Assembly: GCA_963678705.1 (NCBI GenBank)
Contig: CAVMBN010000194.1
Coordinates: 1 to 64,000, forward strand
DNA: 64,000 nucleotides
Direction: 5' to 3'
Origin: Panorpa germanica
Lineage: Eukaryota > Arthropoda > Insecta > Mecoptera > Panorpidae
Positions within the stretch are counted from its first letter, which is position 1, and each line of letters starts with the position of its first letter. The translations under genes were made by a program, and so were the position numbers. The notes beneath the pieces are model-generated. The model did no database searches, was not told where the DNA came from, and saw only the letters and a program-made list of their open reading frames with translations. Below are positions 14,568-26,950 of this stretch, in pieces.

Positions 14568-16179
14568 GCGCTAATGGAAATAAAAAGTTAGTTCTATGAA
14601 CTACTACGCACACCGATTGATGGTTAGACTAAATCAGGACAACTATATCCTTCGATATCGTCAGCTATTCCATCAGTACATTGTTGATATGTATGCTAAG
14701 GTTGAAAGCGAACGCTTGCGATTTCTTCGATATAACCAGGCTAAATTACGATCAGAAGAATACATTCACTTACGAGATGCTGTTGTTGGAAACATCGACG
14801 GAAATTTAAACCCCAATGACATCGGTAATGCTTTCATTTTACCTTCAAGCTACATCGGCAGTCCACGGAACATGCAGGAATACATACAAGATGCGATGAC
14901 TTACGTACGTCATTACGGCCGACCGGATTTGTTTATTACATTCACATGTAATCCAAATTGGAAAGAGATACAAACTTTACTATCACCAGGACAACAAGCA
15001 CTTCATCGTCATGATATAACTGCACGTGTGTTTAAACAAAAATTGAAATCCTCAATTGATTTTATTGTTAAATATTCAGTTTTTGGTATCACACGTTGTT
15101 GGCTGTATTCGATTGAGTGGCAAAAGCGAGGTTTGCCTCATGCCCACATTTTAATTTGGCTTCAAGATAAAATCCGTCCAGAAGAAATTGATCAAATAAT
15201 ATCAGCCGAAATTCCAGACCCATCAATTGATCAAGAATTATTTGATATTGTTACCAAACACATGATCCACGGGCCGTGCGGTGCTTTCAACATAACGTCA
15301 CCATGCATGGAAAATGGAAAATGTAAGAAAAATTTCCCAAAGCCGCACACGAATGACACTATCACGGATATTGACGGTTATCCAATGTATCGCCGTAGAA
15401 ATACTGAGAATGGTGGCCACACATTCACAATACGACTGCCGAATTTTACAAATCAAGTTGAACTTGATAATCAGTGGGTGGTACCATACTCACCATTACT
15501 TTCAAAAACTTATCAGGCTCATATCAATGTTGAGCTTTGCAGTTCTGTAAAATCTATTAAGTACATTTGTAAATATGTAAATAAAGGCAATGATTTAGCT
15601 ATATTTGAAGTACAGAATGTAAATAAAAATGACGAAATAGTACGATACCAAATGGGTAGGTACATTAGCAGCAACGAAGCTATTTGGCATATTCTTAGCT
15701 TTCCCATACACGAAAGAGACCCTTCTGTCCAGCATCTAGCAATACATCTTGAAAACGGTCAACGTGTATACTTTACTGAAGGAAATGTTCTCCAAAGAGC
15801 GCTTGAGGCTCCAAAAACGACACTAACTGAATTTTTTACATTGTGTCAACAATCTGATATTTTTGGCCAATTCGCAAAAACATTGAAATATAGTGATGTT
15901 CCGCGTTATTTCACATGGAACAAATCCGGTAAAAAATGGGAACCACGAAAGCAAGGAAAACCACATCCTTCCATCACAGGCATATTCAAAGCTAAGACAT
16001 TGGGGCGACTTTACACGGTACATCCAAAGCAAAGCGAGTGCTTCTATTTACGTTTGTTATTGGTGAATGTTCCCGGACCAACGTCTTTTGAATTTCTGCG
16101 AACAGTTAATGGTCGAGTATTCAATACATACAAAGATGCATGTCGTGAACTGCAATTGCTAGAAGATGATAACCATTGA
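14568..16179 (+). pseudogene. Helitron Rep (HUH endonuclease) domain
   Basis: Open from the ATG at 14596 for 527 codons. Motif 1 is RPDLFITFTCNPNW (about residues 109-122). The metal-binding HUH motif is GLPHAHILIWL, with His182 and His184. The catalytic two-tyrosine motif is KYICKYVNKG, with Tyr323 and Tyr327. These are the residues that nick and carry the DNA strand in rolling-circle transposition. The frame ends at TGA (16177-16179) where the family normally has Trp (EDDNHW...DLTLADAAL), and coding similarity goes straight on in the same frame, so this is a nonsense change and not the true end. Confidence 0.92.
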
Positions 16180-16640
16180 GACTTAACGCTTGCTGATGCT
16201 GCGTTAACATCAACGCCCAATAGTATTCGTCAGCTGTTTGCAATTATTTTGACGACATGTTATCCATCGCAAGCACAAACTTTGTGGGAAAAATATAAAA
16301 ATTGTATGACAGAAGACATATTGCACCGAATTAGACAAACAGATCAATACCAAAACATAGATTATACGCCAGAGATGTATAATGAAGCGTTACTGTTAAT
16401 CGAGGATTTATGTGTTTTAATTTCAAATTTACCACTTAATCATTATGGTATGCCATCACCTGATCGCCCAGCCATGGATTTAGTCAACACCGATTTACAA
16501 CGAGAAAAACAATTTGACCAAGGTAATTTAACAACAATTATCGCGAAGAGCGAGCCATTACTGACAGCAGAACAAAAAATTATTTATGATCGGATTATGC
16601 TGGCTGTTGCTGCTGAACAAGGCGGTTTTTTTTTTCTTGG
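16180..16640 (+). pseudogene. Helitron linker between Rep and helicase
   Basis: Continues the Rep frame after the in-frame stop: DLTLADAALTSTPNSIRQLF, then the long stretch LWEKYKNCMTEDILHRIRQ and EAQLLIEDL-like helical sequence leading to the helicase. The frame breaks in a run of T at about 16625-16634, right before the Walker A motif, a classic slippage-prone homopolymer. Family knowledge says this link is part of one Rep-helicase polypeptide. Confidence 0.85.
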
Positions 16641-17521
16641 ACGCACCAGGTGGAACCGGTAAGACATTTTTAATATCGTTGATTCTTGCCAAAATACGGT
16701 CACAACAGAAAACTGCATTGGCAGTTGCATCGTCAGGCATAGCGGCTACTTTGCTAGATGGTGGACGAACGGCACATTCAACATTCAAGCTGCCATTGGA
16801 CATTCATCATAAACCAAATGCAATATGTATCATAAAAAAAAATAGTGGAATAGCTGCAGTGTTGCGGAAGAGTTCAATTATAATTTGGGATGAGTGCACA
16901 ATGGCTCACAAATATTCACTCGAAGCATTGCATAGAACTATGCAAGATTTAAACGGCAATGATAAACTTTTCGGTGGTGCTCTTTTACTTTTGTCTGGTG
17001 ATTTCCGCCAGACCCTACCAGTTATACCTCGCTCCACTTTCACGGATGAAATTAATGCATGTTTGAAACAATCATTCTTATGGCGAAATGTTGAAACACT
17101 TCCATTGACCATAAACATGCGCGTACGATTGCAAAATGATCCATCAGCACAAATATTTTCCGAACAATTACTAGATATTGGGAACGGTAAAATAGAACTG
17201 CAACCAAATACGCAATGCATTAAACTGCCAGACAATTTCTGCACTATTTTTCAGGGAAAATATGAATTGATTCAGAGTATTTTTCCGGATATACAGAGTA
17301 ATTACTTAAATCATAACTGGCTCAGTCATCGGGCTATTTTGGCAGCCAAAAATGTTGATGTTGACGAAATTAACTTCCAGATACAACAGTTGTTACCAGG
17401 CAATCTGATGTCTTTCAAAACAATAGATACTGTTGTTAATGAAAATGATAGTGTAAATTTTCCAATTGAATTTTTAAATTCACTAGATATACCTGGAATG
17501 ACACCACATAATCTTCGATAA
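16586..17521 (+). pseudogene. Helitron PIF1-type helicase domain
   Basis: The Walker A motif is DAPGGTGKTF (about residues 19-28 of this frame), motif Ia SGIAATLLDGGRTAHS, Walker B IIIWDECTM, and motif III GDFRQTLPVI. This is the superfamily 1B helicase that unwinds the donor strand in Helitron movement. The first residues before FFFLDAPGG overlap the preceding frame and are not true protein. The frame closes at TAA 17519-17521 in the middle of the conserved TPHNL...KIGSRIILLRNL segment, and coding similarity continues in the same frame after it. Confidence 0.92.
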
Positions 17522-17929
17522 AAGATAGGTTCACGTATTATTCTCCTGCGTAATTTGAATCCACCTCAATTATGCAACGGTACGCGTTTGGTCATCAAAA
17601 AGATCACTGGAAATATTATTGAAGCAACTATTTTAAGTGGAAAGTTTAAAGGGAAAGTGGTCCTATTGCCACGTATTCCAATGATACCGTCAGATTCTAC
17701 CATACCCTTTAGAAGATTACAGTTTCCAATTCGTTTAGCTTTTGCCATGTCTATAAATAAGTCTCAAGGCCAAACAATGTCCATTTGTGGTTTACATTTG
17801 GAAAATCCATGTTTTTCTCATGGGCAGCTATATGTTGCATGTTCACGTGTAGGAAAACCGTCAAACCTATTTGTGTTAGCTAAAGACAGGTTAACCAAAA
17901 ATATTGTGCACCAATTGGTGCTACATTAA
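17522..17929 (+). pseudogene. Helitron helicase C-terminal part
   Basis: Same frame as the helicase domain. It contains KIGSRIILLRNLNPPQLCNG, the helicase motif SINKSQGQTM (about 17749-17778) and motif VI-like GQLYVACSRV near the end, closing at TAA 17929 after VHQLVLH. These are the usual last motifs of a Helitron helicase, so the natural C-terminus is present. Confidence 0.9.
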
Positions 17930-18398
17930 ATTGAAATTGAAAGTATTTATAATTCAGAATAATAAATATTATTGTTGCCACCCTACCTACCTCATTTATA
18001 AGTTTGAGTGTTACATGTTATTTACTAAAAACTTCGTAATGTACTCATTTGTTACAAACTTGAATAAAAATGATAATGAATTTTGAATTTAATTCTTTTG
18101 TATTGATTTTTGCTTTTAATCAACTATACGAAAATTTTAATGAATTGTGTTTAAAGTCCTTCCCCTTCAAATCCCAAACCAGTAAATTTTTATACCAGCT
18201 TTAACGTTTTCGTCTTCGTTCGTAAATAATAATTTCATTGTAATAGGGGGTCCCGGTAGTATAAAATCAGTCATGAAGGTCGCCATGTTTTTTTTACAAA
18301 TGACATCTATGTAAAGAAGCATGATAGTGCCCATGTCTGATGTTCTCCTACCGTTCCTCTTAAATAGTTTACAACAATGTAATATGCCAAAAACGTTA
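17930..18398 (+). other. Helitron 3' non-coding region
   Basis: About 470 bp between the helicase end and the terminal hairpin. AATAAA-like signals occur near 17960 and 18063, which could serve polyadenylation. No other gene or captured host sequence is recognised in it. Confidence 0.6.
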
Positions 18399-18428
18399 GC
18401 CACAGCAACGCGTGGCCGGGTCAGCTAG
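18399..18428 (+). terminator. Helitron 3' hairpin and CTAG end
   Basis: GCCAC and GTGGC (18399-18403 and 18412-18416) form a 5-bp stem with an 8-base loop, followed by CGGGTCAGCTAG. A short hairpin about 12 bases before CTRR is the transposition terminator of Helitrons. The next base is T of the host site. Confidence 0.92.
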
Positions 18429-21349
18429 TATATAATATAAAATTAAAATTATTATTAACATTTATATTTTTTGTACTTGCAGTTGTACCAACTGTGTCTG
18501 TTTTACTTAAAAATAGTAATGATGGAACTAAAAAAATTAAATTTTTAAAAGAATAACACATATCTGTTACTTTAAAATAACTTAAAGTGGGTGATAACGT
18601 GACATTCTATACAAAAAAATACATTTTTACATACAATTATATGGTTAAAAGTTATTAAATAGTTTTTTTTTTATTATAACATGCACATTTGTTCACACAA
18701 GTGCTGCTATATATAATATGAAATTAAAATTATTATTAACTTTTATATTTTTTATACTTGTAGTTGTACCAACTGTGTCTTTTTTACTCAAAAGTAGTAA
18801 TGATGGAACTAAAAAAATAAAATTTTTAAAATGATATTACATTTATGTTACTTTAAAATAGCTTAAGAGTGGGTGATAACGTGACATTCTATACAAAGAA
18901 ATACATTTTTACATACAATTATATGGTTAAAAGTTATTAAATAGTTTTTTTTTTATTATAACATGCACATTTGTTTACACAAGTGCTGCTTATATAATAT
19001 GAAATTAAAATTATTATTAACTTTTATATTTTTTATACTTGCAGTTGTACCAACTGTGTCTTTTCTACACAAAAAAAGTAATGATGGAACTAAAAAAATA
19101 AAAATTTTAAAATATTAATACAATTCTGTTACTTTAAAATAGCTTAAGAGTGGGTGTTAACGTGACATTTTTTAAAAAAAAATACAGTTTTACATACAAT
19201 TATATGGTTAAAAGTTATTAAATAGTTTTTTTTTATTATAACATGCACATTTGTTCACACAAGTGCTGCTATATATAATATGAAATTAAAATTAATAATA
19301 ACATTTATATTTTTTATACTTGCAGTTGTACTAACTGTGTCTCTTTTACACAAAATATGTAGTGATGGAAATAAAAAAATAAAAATTTTAAAATATTAAT
19401 ACATTTCTGTTACTTTAAAATACATTTAGATTGTGTGGTAAAGTGAAATTCAATACAAAAAAATAAGTTTTTACATACAAATATATGGTTAAAAGTTAAA
19501 ATATTTTGTTTTATTTTATCATGCACATTTGTATACACAAGTGCTGCTATATATAATATTAAATTAAAATTATTATTACCATTTATATTTTTTGTACTTG
19601 CAGTTGTACCAACTGTGTCTCTTTTACTCAAAAATAGTAATGATGGAACTAAAAAAATAAAATTTTTAAAATAATAACACATATCTGTTACTTTAAAATA
19701 GATTAAGAGTGGGTAATAACGTGACATTCTATACAAAAAAATACATTTTTACATACAATTGTATGGTTAAAAGTTATTAAATAGTTTTTTTTTATTATAA
19801 CATGCACATTTGTTCACACAACTGCTGCTATATATAATATGAAATTAATTATTATTAACTTTTATATTTTTTATACTTGTAGTTGTACCAACTGTGCCTT
19901 TCTTACTCAAAAGTAGAAATGATGGAACTAAAAAAATAAAAATTTTAAAATAATAACACATTTCTGTTACTTTAAAATAGCTTAAGAGTGGGTGATAACG
20001 TGACTGTGTGTACAAAAAAATACATTTTTACATACAATTATATGGTTAGAAGTTATTAAATAGTTTTTTTTTATTATAACATGCACATTTGTTCACACAA
20101 GTGCTGCTATATATAATATGAAATTAATTATTATTAACTTTTATATTTTTTATACTTGTAGTTGTACCAACTGTGTCTTTTTTACTCAAAAGTAGTAATG
20201 ACGGAACTAAAAAAATAAAAATTTTAAAATAATAACACATTTCTGTTACTTTAAAATAGCTTAAGAGTGGGTGATAACGTCACATTCTATACAAAAAAAT
20301 ACATTTTTACATACAATTATATGGTTAAAAGTTATTAAATAGTTTTTATTTTAATATAACATGCACATTTGTTCACACAAGTGCTGCTATATATAAAATG
20401 AAATTAAAATTAATAATAACTTTTATATTTTTTAAACTTGCAGTTGTACTAACTGTGTCTCTTTTACACAAAAATTGTAGTGATGGAACTTAAAAAACAG
20501 AAATTTTAAATATTAATACATTTCTGTTACTTTAAAATACATTTAGATTGTGTGGTAAAGTGACATTCAATACAAAAAAATAAATTTTTACATACAAATA
20601 TATGGTTAAAAGTTATAAAATTTTGTTTTATTTTATCATGCACATTTGTATACACAAGTGCTCATATATATAATATGAAATTAAAATTATTATTAACTTT
20701 TATATTTTTTGTACTTGCAGTTGTAACAACTGTGTCTCTTTTATTCAAAAATAGTAATGATGAAACTAAAAAAATAAATTTTTTAAAATAATAACACATT
20801 TCTGTTACTTTAAAATAGCTTAAGAGTGGGTGATAACGTGACATTCTGTACAAAAAAATACATTTTTACATACAATAATATGGTTAAAAGTTATTAAATA
20901 GTTTTTTTTTTATTATAACATGCACATTTGTTCACACAAGTGGTGCTATATATAATTTGAAATTAAAATTAATAATAACATTTATATTTTTTGAACTTGC
21001 AGTTGTACTAACTGTGTCTTTTTTACACAAAAATTGTAGTGATGGAACTAAAAAAATAAAAACTTTAAAATATTAATACATTTCTGTTACTTTAAAATAC
21101 ATTTAGATTGTGTGGTAAAGTGAAATTCAATACAAAAAAATAAATTTTTACATACAAATATATGGTTAGAAGTTATAAAATTTTGTTTTATTTTATCATG
21201 CACATTTGTATACACAAGTGCTGCTATATATAATATGAAATTAAAATTATTATTAAAATTTATATTTTTTGTACTTGCAGTTGTACCAATTGTGTCTGTT
21301 TTACTTAAAAATAGTAATGATGGAACTAAAAAAATTAAATTTTTAAAAG

Positions 21350-23309
21350 AATAACACATATCTGTTACTTTAAAATAGCTTAAAGTGGGTGATAACGTGA
21401 CATTCTATACAAAAAAATACATTTTTACATACAATTATATGGTTAAAAGTTATTAAATAGTTTTTTTATTATTATAACATGCACATTTGTTCACACTAGT
21501 GCTGCTATATATAATATGAAATTAAAATTATTATTAACTTTTATATTTTTTATACTTGTAGTTGTACTAACTGTGTCTTTTTTACTCAAAAGTAGTAATG
21601 ATGGAACTAAAAAAATTAAAATTTTAAAATATTATTTCATTTCTGTTACTTTAAAATAGCTTAAGAGTGGGTGATAACGTGACATTCTGTACAAAAAAAT
21701 TCATTTTTACATACAATTATATAGTTAAAAGTTATTAAATAGTTTTTTTTTTATTATAACATGCACATTTGTTCACACAAGTGCTGCTATATATAATATG
21801 AAATTAAAATTAATAATAACATTTATATTTTTTGAACTTGCAGTTGTACTAACTGTGTCTCTTTTACACAAAAATTGTAGTGATGGAACTAAAAAAATAA
21901 AAATTTTAAAATATTAATACATTTCTGTTACTTCAAAATACATTTAGATTGTGTAGTAAAGTGAAATTCAATACAAAAAAATAAATTTTTACATACAAAT
22001 ATATGGTTAAAAGTTATAAAATTTTGTTTTATTTTATCATGCACATTTGTATACACAAGTGCTGCTATATATAATATGAAATTAAAATTATTATTAACTT
22101 TTATATTTTTTGTACTTGCAGTTGTACAAACTGTGTCTTTTTTATTCAAAAATAGTAATGATGGAACTAAAAAAATAAAATTTTTAAAATAATAACACAT
22201 TTCTGTTACTTTAAAATAGCTTAAGAGTGGGTGATAACGTGACATTCTATACAAAAAAATACATTTTTACATACAATTATATGGTTAAAAGTTATTAAAT
22301 AGTTTTTTTTTTATTATAACATGCACATTTGTTCACACAAGTGCTGCTATATATATAATGAAATTAAAATTAATAATAACTTTTATATTTTTTGAACTTG
22401 CAGTTGTACTAACTGTGTCTCTTTTACACAAAAATTGTAGTGATGGAACTTAAAAAACAGAAATTTTAAATATTAATACATTTCTGTTACTTTAAAATAC
22501 ATTTAGATTGTGTGGTAAAGTGAAATTCAATACAAAAAAATAAATTTTTACATACAAATATATGGTTAAAAGTTATAAAATTTTGTTTTATTTTATCATG
22601 CACATTTGTATACACAAGTGCTGATATATATAATATGAAATTAAAATTATTATTAACTTTTATATTTTTTGTACTTGCAGTTGTAACAACTGTGTCTCTT
22701 TTATTCAAAAATAGTAATGATGAAACTAAAAAAATAAATTTTTTAAAATAATAACACATTTCTGTTACTTTAAAATAGCTTAAGAGTGGGTGATAACGTT
22801 ACATTCTGTACAAAAAAATACATTTTTACATACAATTATATGGTTAAAAGTTATTAAATAGTTTTTTTTTTATTATAACATGCACATTTGTTCACACAAG
22901 TGCTGCTATATATAATATGAAATTAAAATTAATAATAACATTTATATTTTTTGAACTTGCAGTTGTACTAACTGTGTCTTTTTTACACAAAAATTGTAGT
23001 GATGGAACTAAAAAAATAAAAACTTTAAAATATTAATACATTTCTGTTACTTTAAAATACATTTAGATTGTGTGGTAAAGTGAAATTCAATACAAAAAAA
23101 TAAATTTTTACATACAAATATATAGTTAGAAGTTATAAAATTTTGTTTTATTTTATCATGCACATTTGTATACACAAGTGCTGCTATATATAATATGAAA
23201 TTAAAATTATTATTAACATTTATATTTTTTGTACTTGCAGTTGTACTAACTGTGTCTGTTTTACTTAAAAATAGTAATGATGGAACTAAAAAAATTAAAT
23301 TTTTAAAAG
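21350..23309 (+). repeat. Seven-monomer higher-order unit (ABC-BC-BC)
   Basis: A 1,960-bp interval between two marked C monomers, built of one ABC trimer and two BC dimers. It shares its end monomers, with the same private variants, with the following 13-monomer unit, so it looks like a shorter product of the same amplification. Confidence 0.75.
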
Positions 23310-26300
23310 AATAACACATATCTGTTACTTTAAAATAGCTTAAAGTGGGTGATAACGTGACATTCTATACAAAAAAATACATTTTTACATACAATTATAT
23401 GGTTAAACGTTATTAAATAGTTTTTTTTTTATTATAACATGCACATTTGTTCACACAAGTGCTGCTATATATAATATGAAATTAAAATTATTATTAACTT
23501 TTATATTTTTTATACTTGTAGTTGTACCAACTGTGTCTTTTTTACTCAAAAGTAGTAATGATGGAACTAAAAAAATTAAAATTTTAAAATATTATTTCAT
23601 TTCTGTTACTTTAAAATAGCTTAAGAGTGGGTGATAACGTGACATTCTGTACAAAAAAATTCATTTTTACATACAATTATATAGTTAAAAGTTATTAAAT
23701 AGTTTTTTTTTTATTATAACATGCACATTTGTTCACACAAGTGCTGCTATATATAATATGAAATTAAAATTAATAATAACATTTATATTTTTTGAACTTG
23801 CAGTTGTACTAACTGTGTCTCTTTTACACAAAAATTGTAGTGATGGAACTAAAAAAATAAAAATTTTAAAATATTAATACATTTCTGTTACTTCAAAATA
23901 CATTTAGATTGTGTGGTAAAGTGAAATTCAATACAAAAAAATAAATTTTTACATACAAATATATGGTTAAAAGTTTTAAAATTTTGTTTTATTTTATCAT
24001 GCACATTTGTATACACAAGTGCTGCTATATATAATATGAAATTAAAATTATTATTAACTTTTATATTTTTTGTACTTGCAGTTGTACAAACTGTGTCTTT
24101 TTTATTCAAAAATAGTAATGATGGAACTAAAAAAATAAAATTTTTAAAATAATAACACATTTCTGTTACTTTAAAATAGCTCAAGAGTAAGTGATAACGT
24201 GACATTCTATACAAAGAAAATACATTTTTACATACAATTATATGGTTAAAAGTTTTTAAATAGTTTTTATTTTATTATAACATGCACATTTGATCACACA
24301 AGTGCTGCTATATATAAAATGAAATTAAAATTATTATTAACTTTTATATATTTTGTACTTGCAGTTGTACAAACTGTGTCTTTTTTACTCAAAAATAGTA
24401 ATGATAGAACTAAAAAAATAAAAATTTTAAAATAGCAATACATTTTTGTTACTTTAAAATAGCTTAAGAGTGGGTGTTAACGTGACATTCTTTACAAAAA
24501 AATACATTTTTACATACAATTATATGGTTAAAAGTTATTAAATAGTTTTTTTATTATAACATGCACATTTGTTCACACAAGTGCTGCTATATATAATGTG
24601 AAATTAAAATTAATAATAACTTTTATATTTTTTGAACTTGCAGTTGTACTAACTGTGGCTCTTTTACACAAAAATTGTAGTGATGGAAATAAAAAAATAA
24701 AAATTTAAAAATATTAATACATTTCTGTTACTTTAAAATACATTTAGATTGTGTGGTAAAGTGAAATTCAATACAAAAAAATAAATTTTTACATACAAAT
24801 ATATGGTTAAAAGTTATAAAATTTTGTTTTATTTTATCTTGCACATTTGTATACACAAGTGCTGCTATATATAATATGAAATTAAAATTATTATTAACAT
24901 TTATATTTTTTGTACTTGCAGTTGTACAAACTGTGTCTTTTTTACTCAAAAATAGTAATGATGGAACTAAAAAAATAAAATTTTTAAAATAATAACACAT
25001 TTCTGTTACTTTAAAATAGCTTAAGAGTGGGTGATAACGTGACATTCTATACAAAAAAATACATTTTTACATACAATTATATGGTTAAAAGTTATTAAAT
25101 AGTTTTTTTTTTATTATAACATGCACATTTGTTCACACAAGTGCTGCTATATATAATATGAAATTAATTATTATTAACTTTTATATTTTTTATACTTGTA
25201 GTTGTACCAACTGTGTCTTTTTTACTCAAAAGTAGTAACGACGGAACTAAAAAAATAAAAATTTTAAAATATTAATACATTTCTGTTACTTTAAAATAGC
25301 TTAAGAGTGGGTGTTAACGTGACATTCTTTACATAAAAATACATTTTTACATACAATTATATTGTTAAAAGTTATTAAATAGTTATTTTTTTTATTATAA
25401 CATGCACATTTGTTCACACAAGTGCTGCTATATATAATATGAATTTAAAATTAATAATACCTTTTATATTTTTTGAACTTGCAGTTGTACTAACTGTGTC
25501 TCTTTTACACAAAAATTGTAGTGATGAAACTAAAAAAATAAAAATTTTAAAATATTAATACATTTCTGTTACTTTAAAATACATTTAGATTGTGTGGTAA
25601 AGTAAAATTCAATACAAACAAATAAATTTTTACATACAAATATATGGTTAAAAGTGATAAAATTTTGTTTTAGTTTATCATGCACATTTGCATACACAAG
25701 TGCTGCTATATATAATATGAAATTAAAATTATTATTAACTTTTATATTTTTTGTACTTGCAGTTGTACCAACTGTGTCTCTTTTACTCAAAAATAGTAAT
25801 GATGGAACTAAAAAAATAAAAATTTTAAATGAATAACACATTTCTGTTACTTTAAAATAGCTTAAGAGTGGGTGATAACGTGACATTCTATACAAAAAAA
25901 TACATTTTTACATACAATTATATGGTTAAAAGTTATTAAATAGCTTTTATTTTAATATAACATGCACATTTGTTCACACAAGTGCTGCTATATATAAAAT
26001 GAAATTAAAATTAATAATCACTTTTATATTTTTTGAACTTGCAGTTGTACTAACTGTGTCTCTTTTACACAAAAATTGTAGTGATGGAACTTAAAAAACA
26101 GAAATTTTAAATATTAATACATTTCTGTTACTTTAAAATACATTTAGATTGTGTGGTAAAGTGAAATTCAATACAAAAAAATAAATTTTTACATACAAAT
26201 ATATGGTTAAAAGTTATAAAATTTTGTTTTATTTTATCATGCACATTTGTATACACAAGTGCTGATATATATAATATGAAATTAAAATTATTATTAACTT

Positions 26301-26950
26301 TTATATTTTTTGTACTTGCAGTTGTACCAACTGTGTCTCTTTTATTCAAAAATAGTAATGATGAAACTAAAAAAATAAATTTTTTAAAATAATAACACAT
26401 TTCTGTTACTTTAAAATAGCTTAAGAGTGGGTGATAACGTGACATTCTGTACAAAAAAATACATTTTTACATACAATTATATGGTTAAAAGTTATTAAAT
26501 AGTTTTTTTTTTATTATAACATGCACATTTGTTCACACAAGTGCTGCTATATATAATATGAAATTAAAATTAATAATAACATTTATATTTTTTGAACTTG
26601 CAGTTGTACTAACTGTGTCTTTTTTACACAAAAATTGTAGTGATGGAACTAAAAAAATAAAAACTTTAAAATATTAATACATTTCTGTTACTTTAAAATA
26701 CATTTAGATTGTGTGGTAAAGTGAAATTCAATACAAAAAAATAAATTTTTACATACAAATATATGGTTAGAAGTTATAAAATTTTGTTTTATTTTATCAT
26801 GCACATTTGTATACATAAGTGCTGCTATATATAATATGAAATTAAAATTATTATTAACATTTATATTTTTTGTACTTGCAGTTGTACCAACTGTGTCTGT
26901 TTTACTTAAAAATAGTAATGATGGAACTAAAAAAATTAAATTTTTAAAAG
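23310..26950 (+). repeat. Thirteen-monomer higher-order unit (ABC x3, BC x2)
   Basis: A 3,641-bp unit between marked C monomers. Successive C monomers lie about 841, 840, 841, 559 and 560 bp apart, that is three trimers and two dimers. The next unit repeats the same order of variants (tcacaagagtaagtg-type tail, gatcacacaag core, gaatttaaaa B monomer) at an offset of about 3,641-3,643 bp. Confidence 0.8.

Larger units (their letters stand above)
12828..18428 (+). mobile_element. Helitron (rolling-circle DNA transposon), autonomous type, decayed
   Basis: A 5,601-bp element with Helitron ends: 5' TC (tcttaatatatat) and 3' CTAG preceded by a short hairpin. There is no target duplication. It sits exactly between A and T of the satellite core: joining the flanks gives ctgcta plus tatataatat, the uninterrupted monomer. 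The segment after the 5' end (ctacttcaccgattttaatg) resembles conserved Helitron 5' regions of insects. Inside, on the plus strand, are an N-terminal region, a Rep domain with the HUH and two-tyrosine motifs, and a PIF1-type helicase. The coding region carries at least three frame changes and two in-frame stops, so it should not make a full protein. Base composition is clearly less AT-rich than the satellite. Confidence 0.95.

Noticed and set aside
18167-18403. Minus-strand frame of 78 codons in the Helitron 3' region as a captured gene
   Set aside because: No domain is recognised and it overlaps the 3' hairpin. Helitrons do capture host genes, but nothing here supports that.
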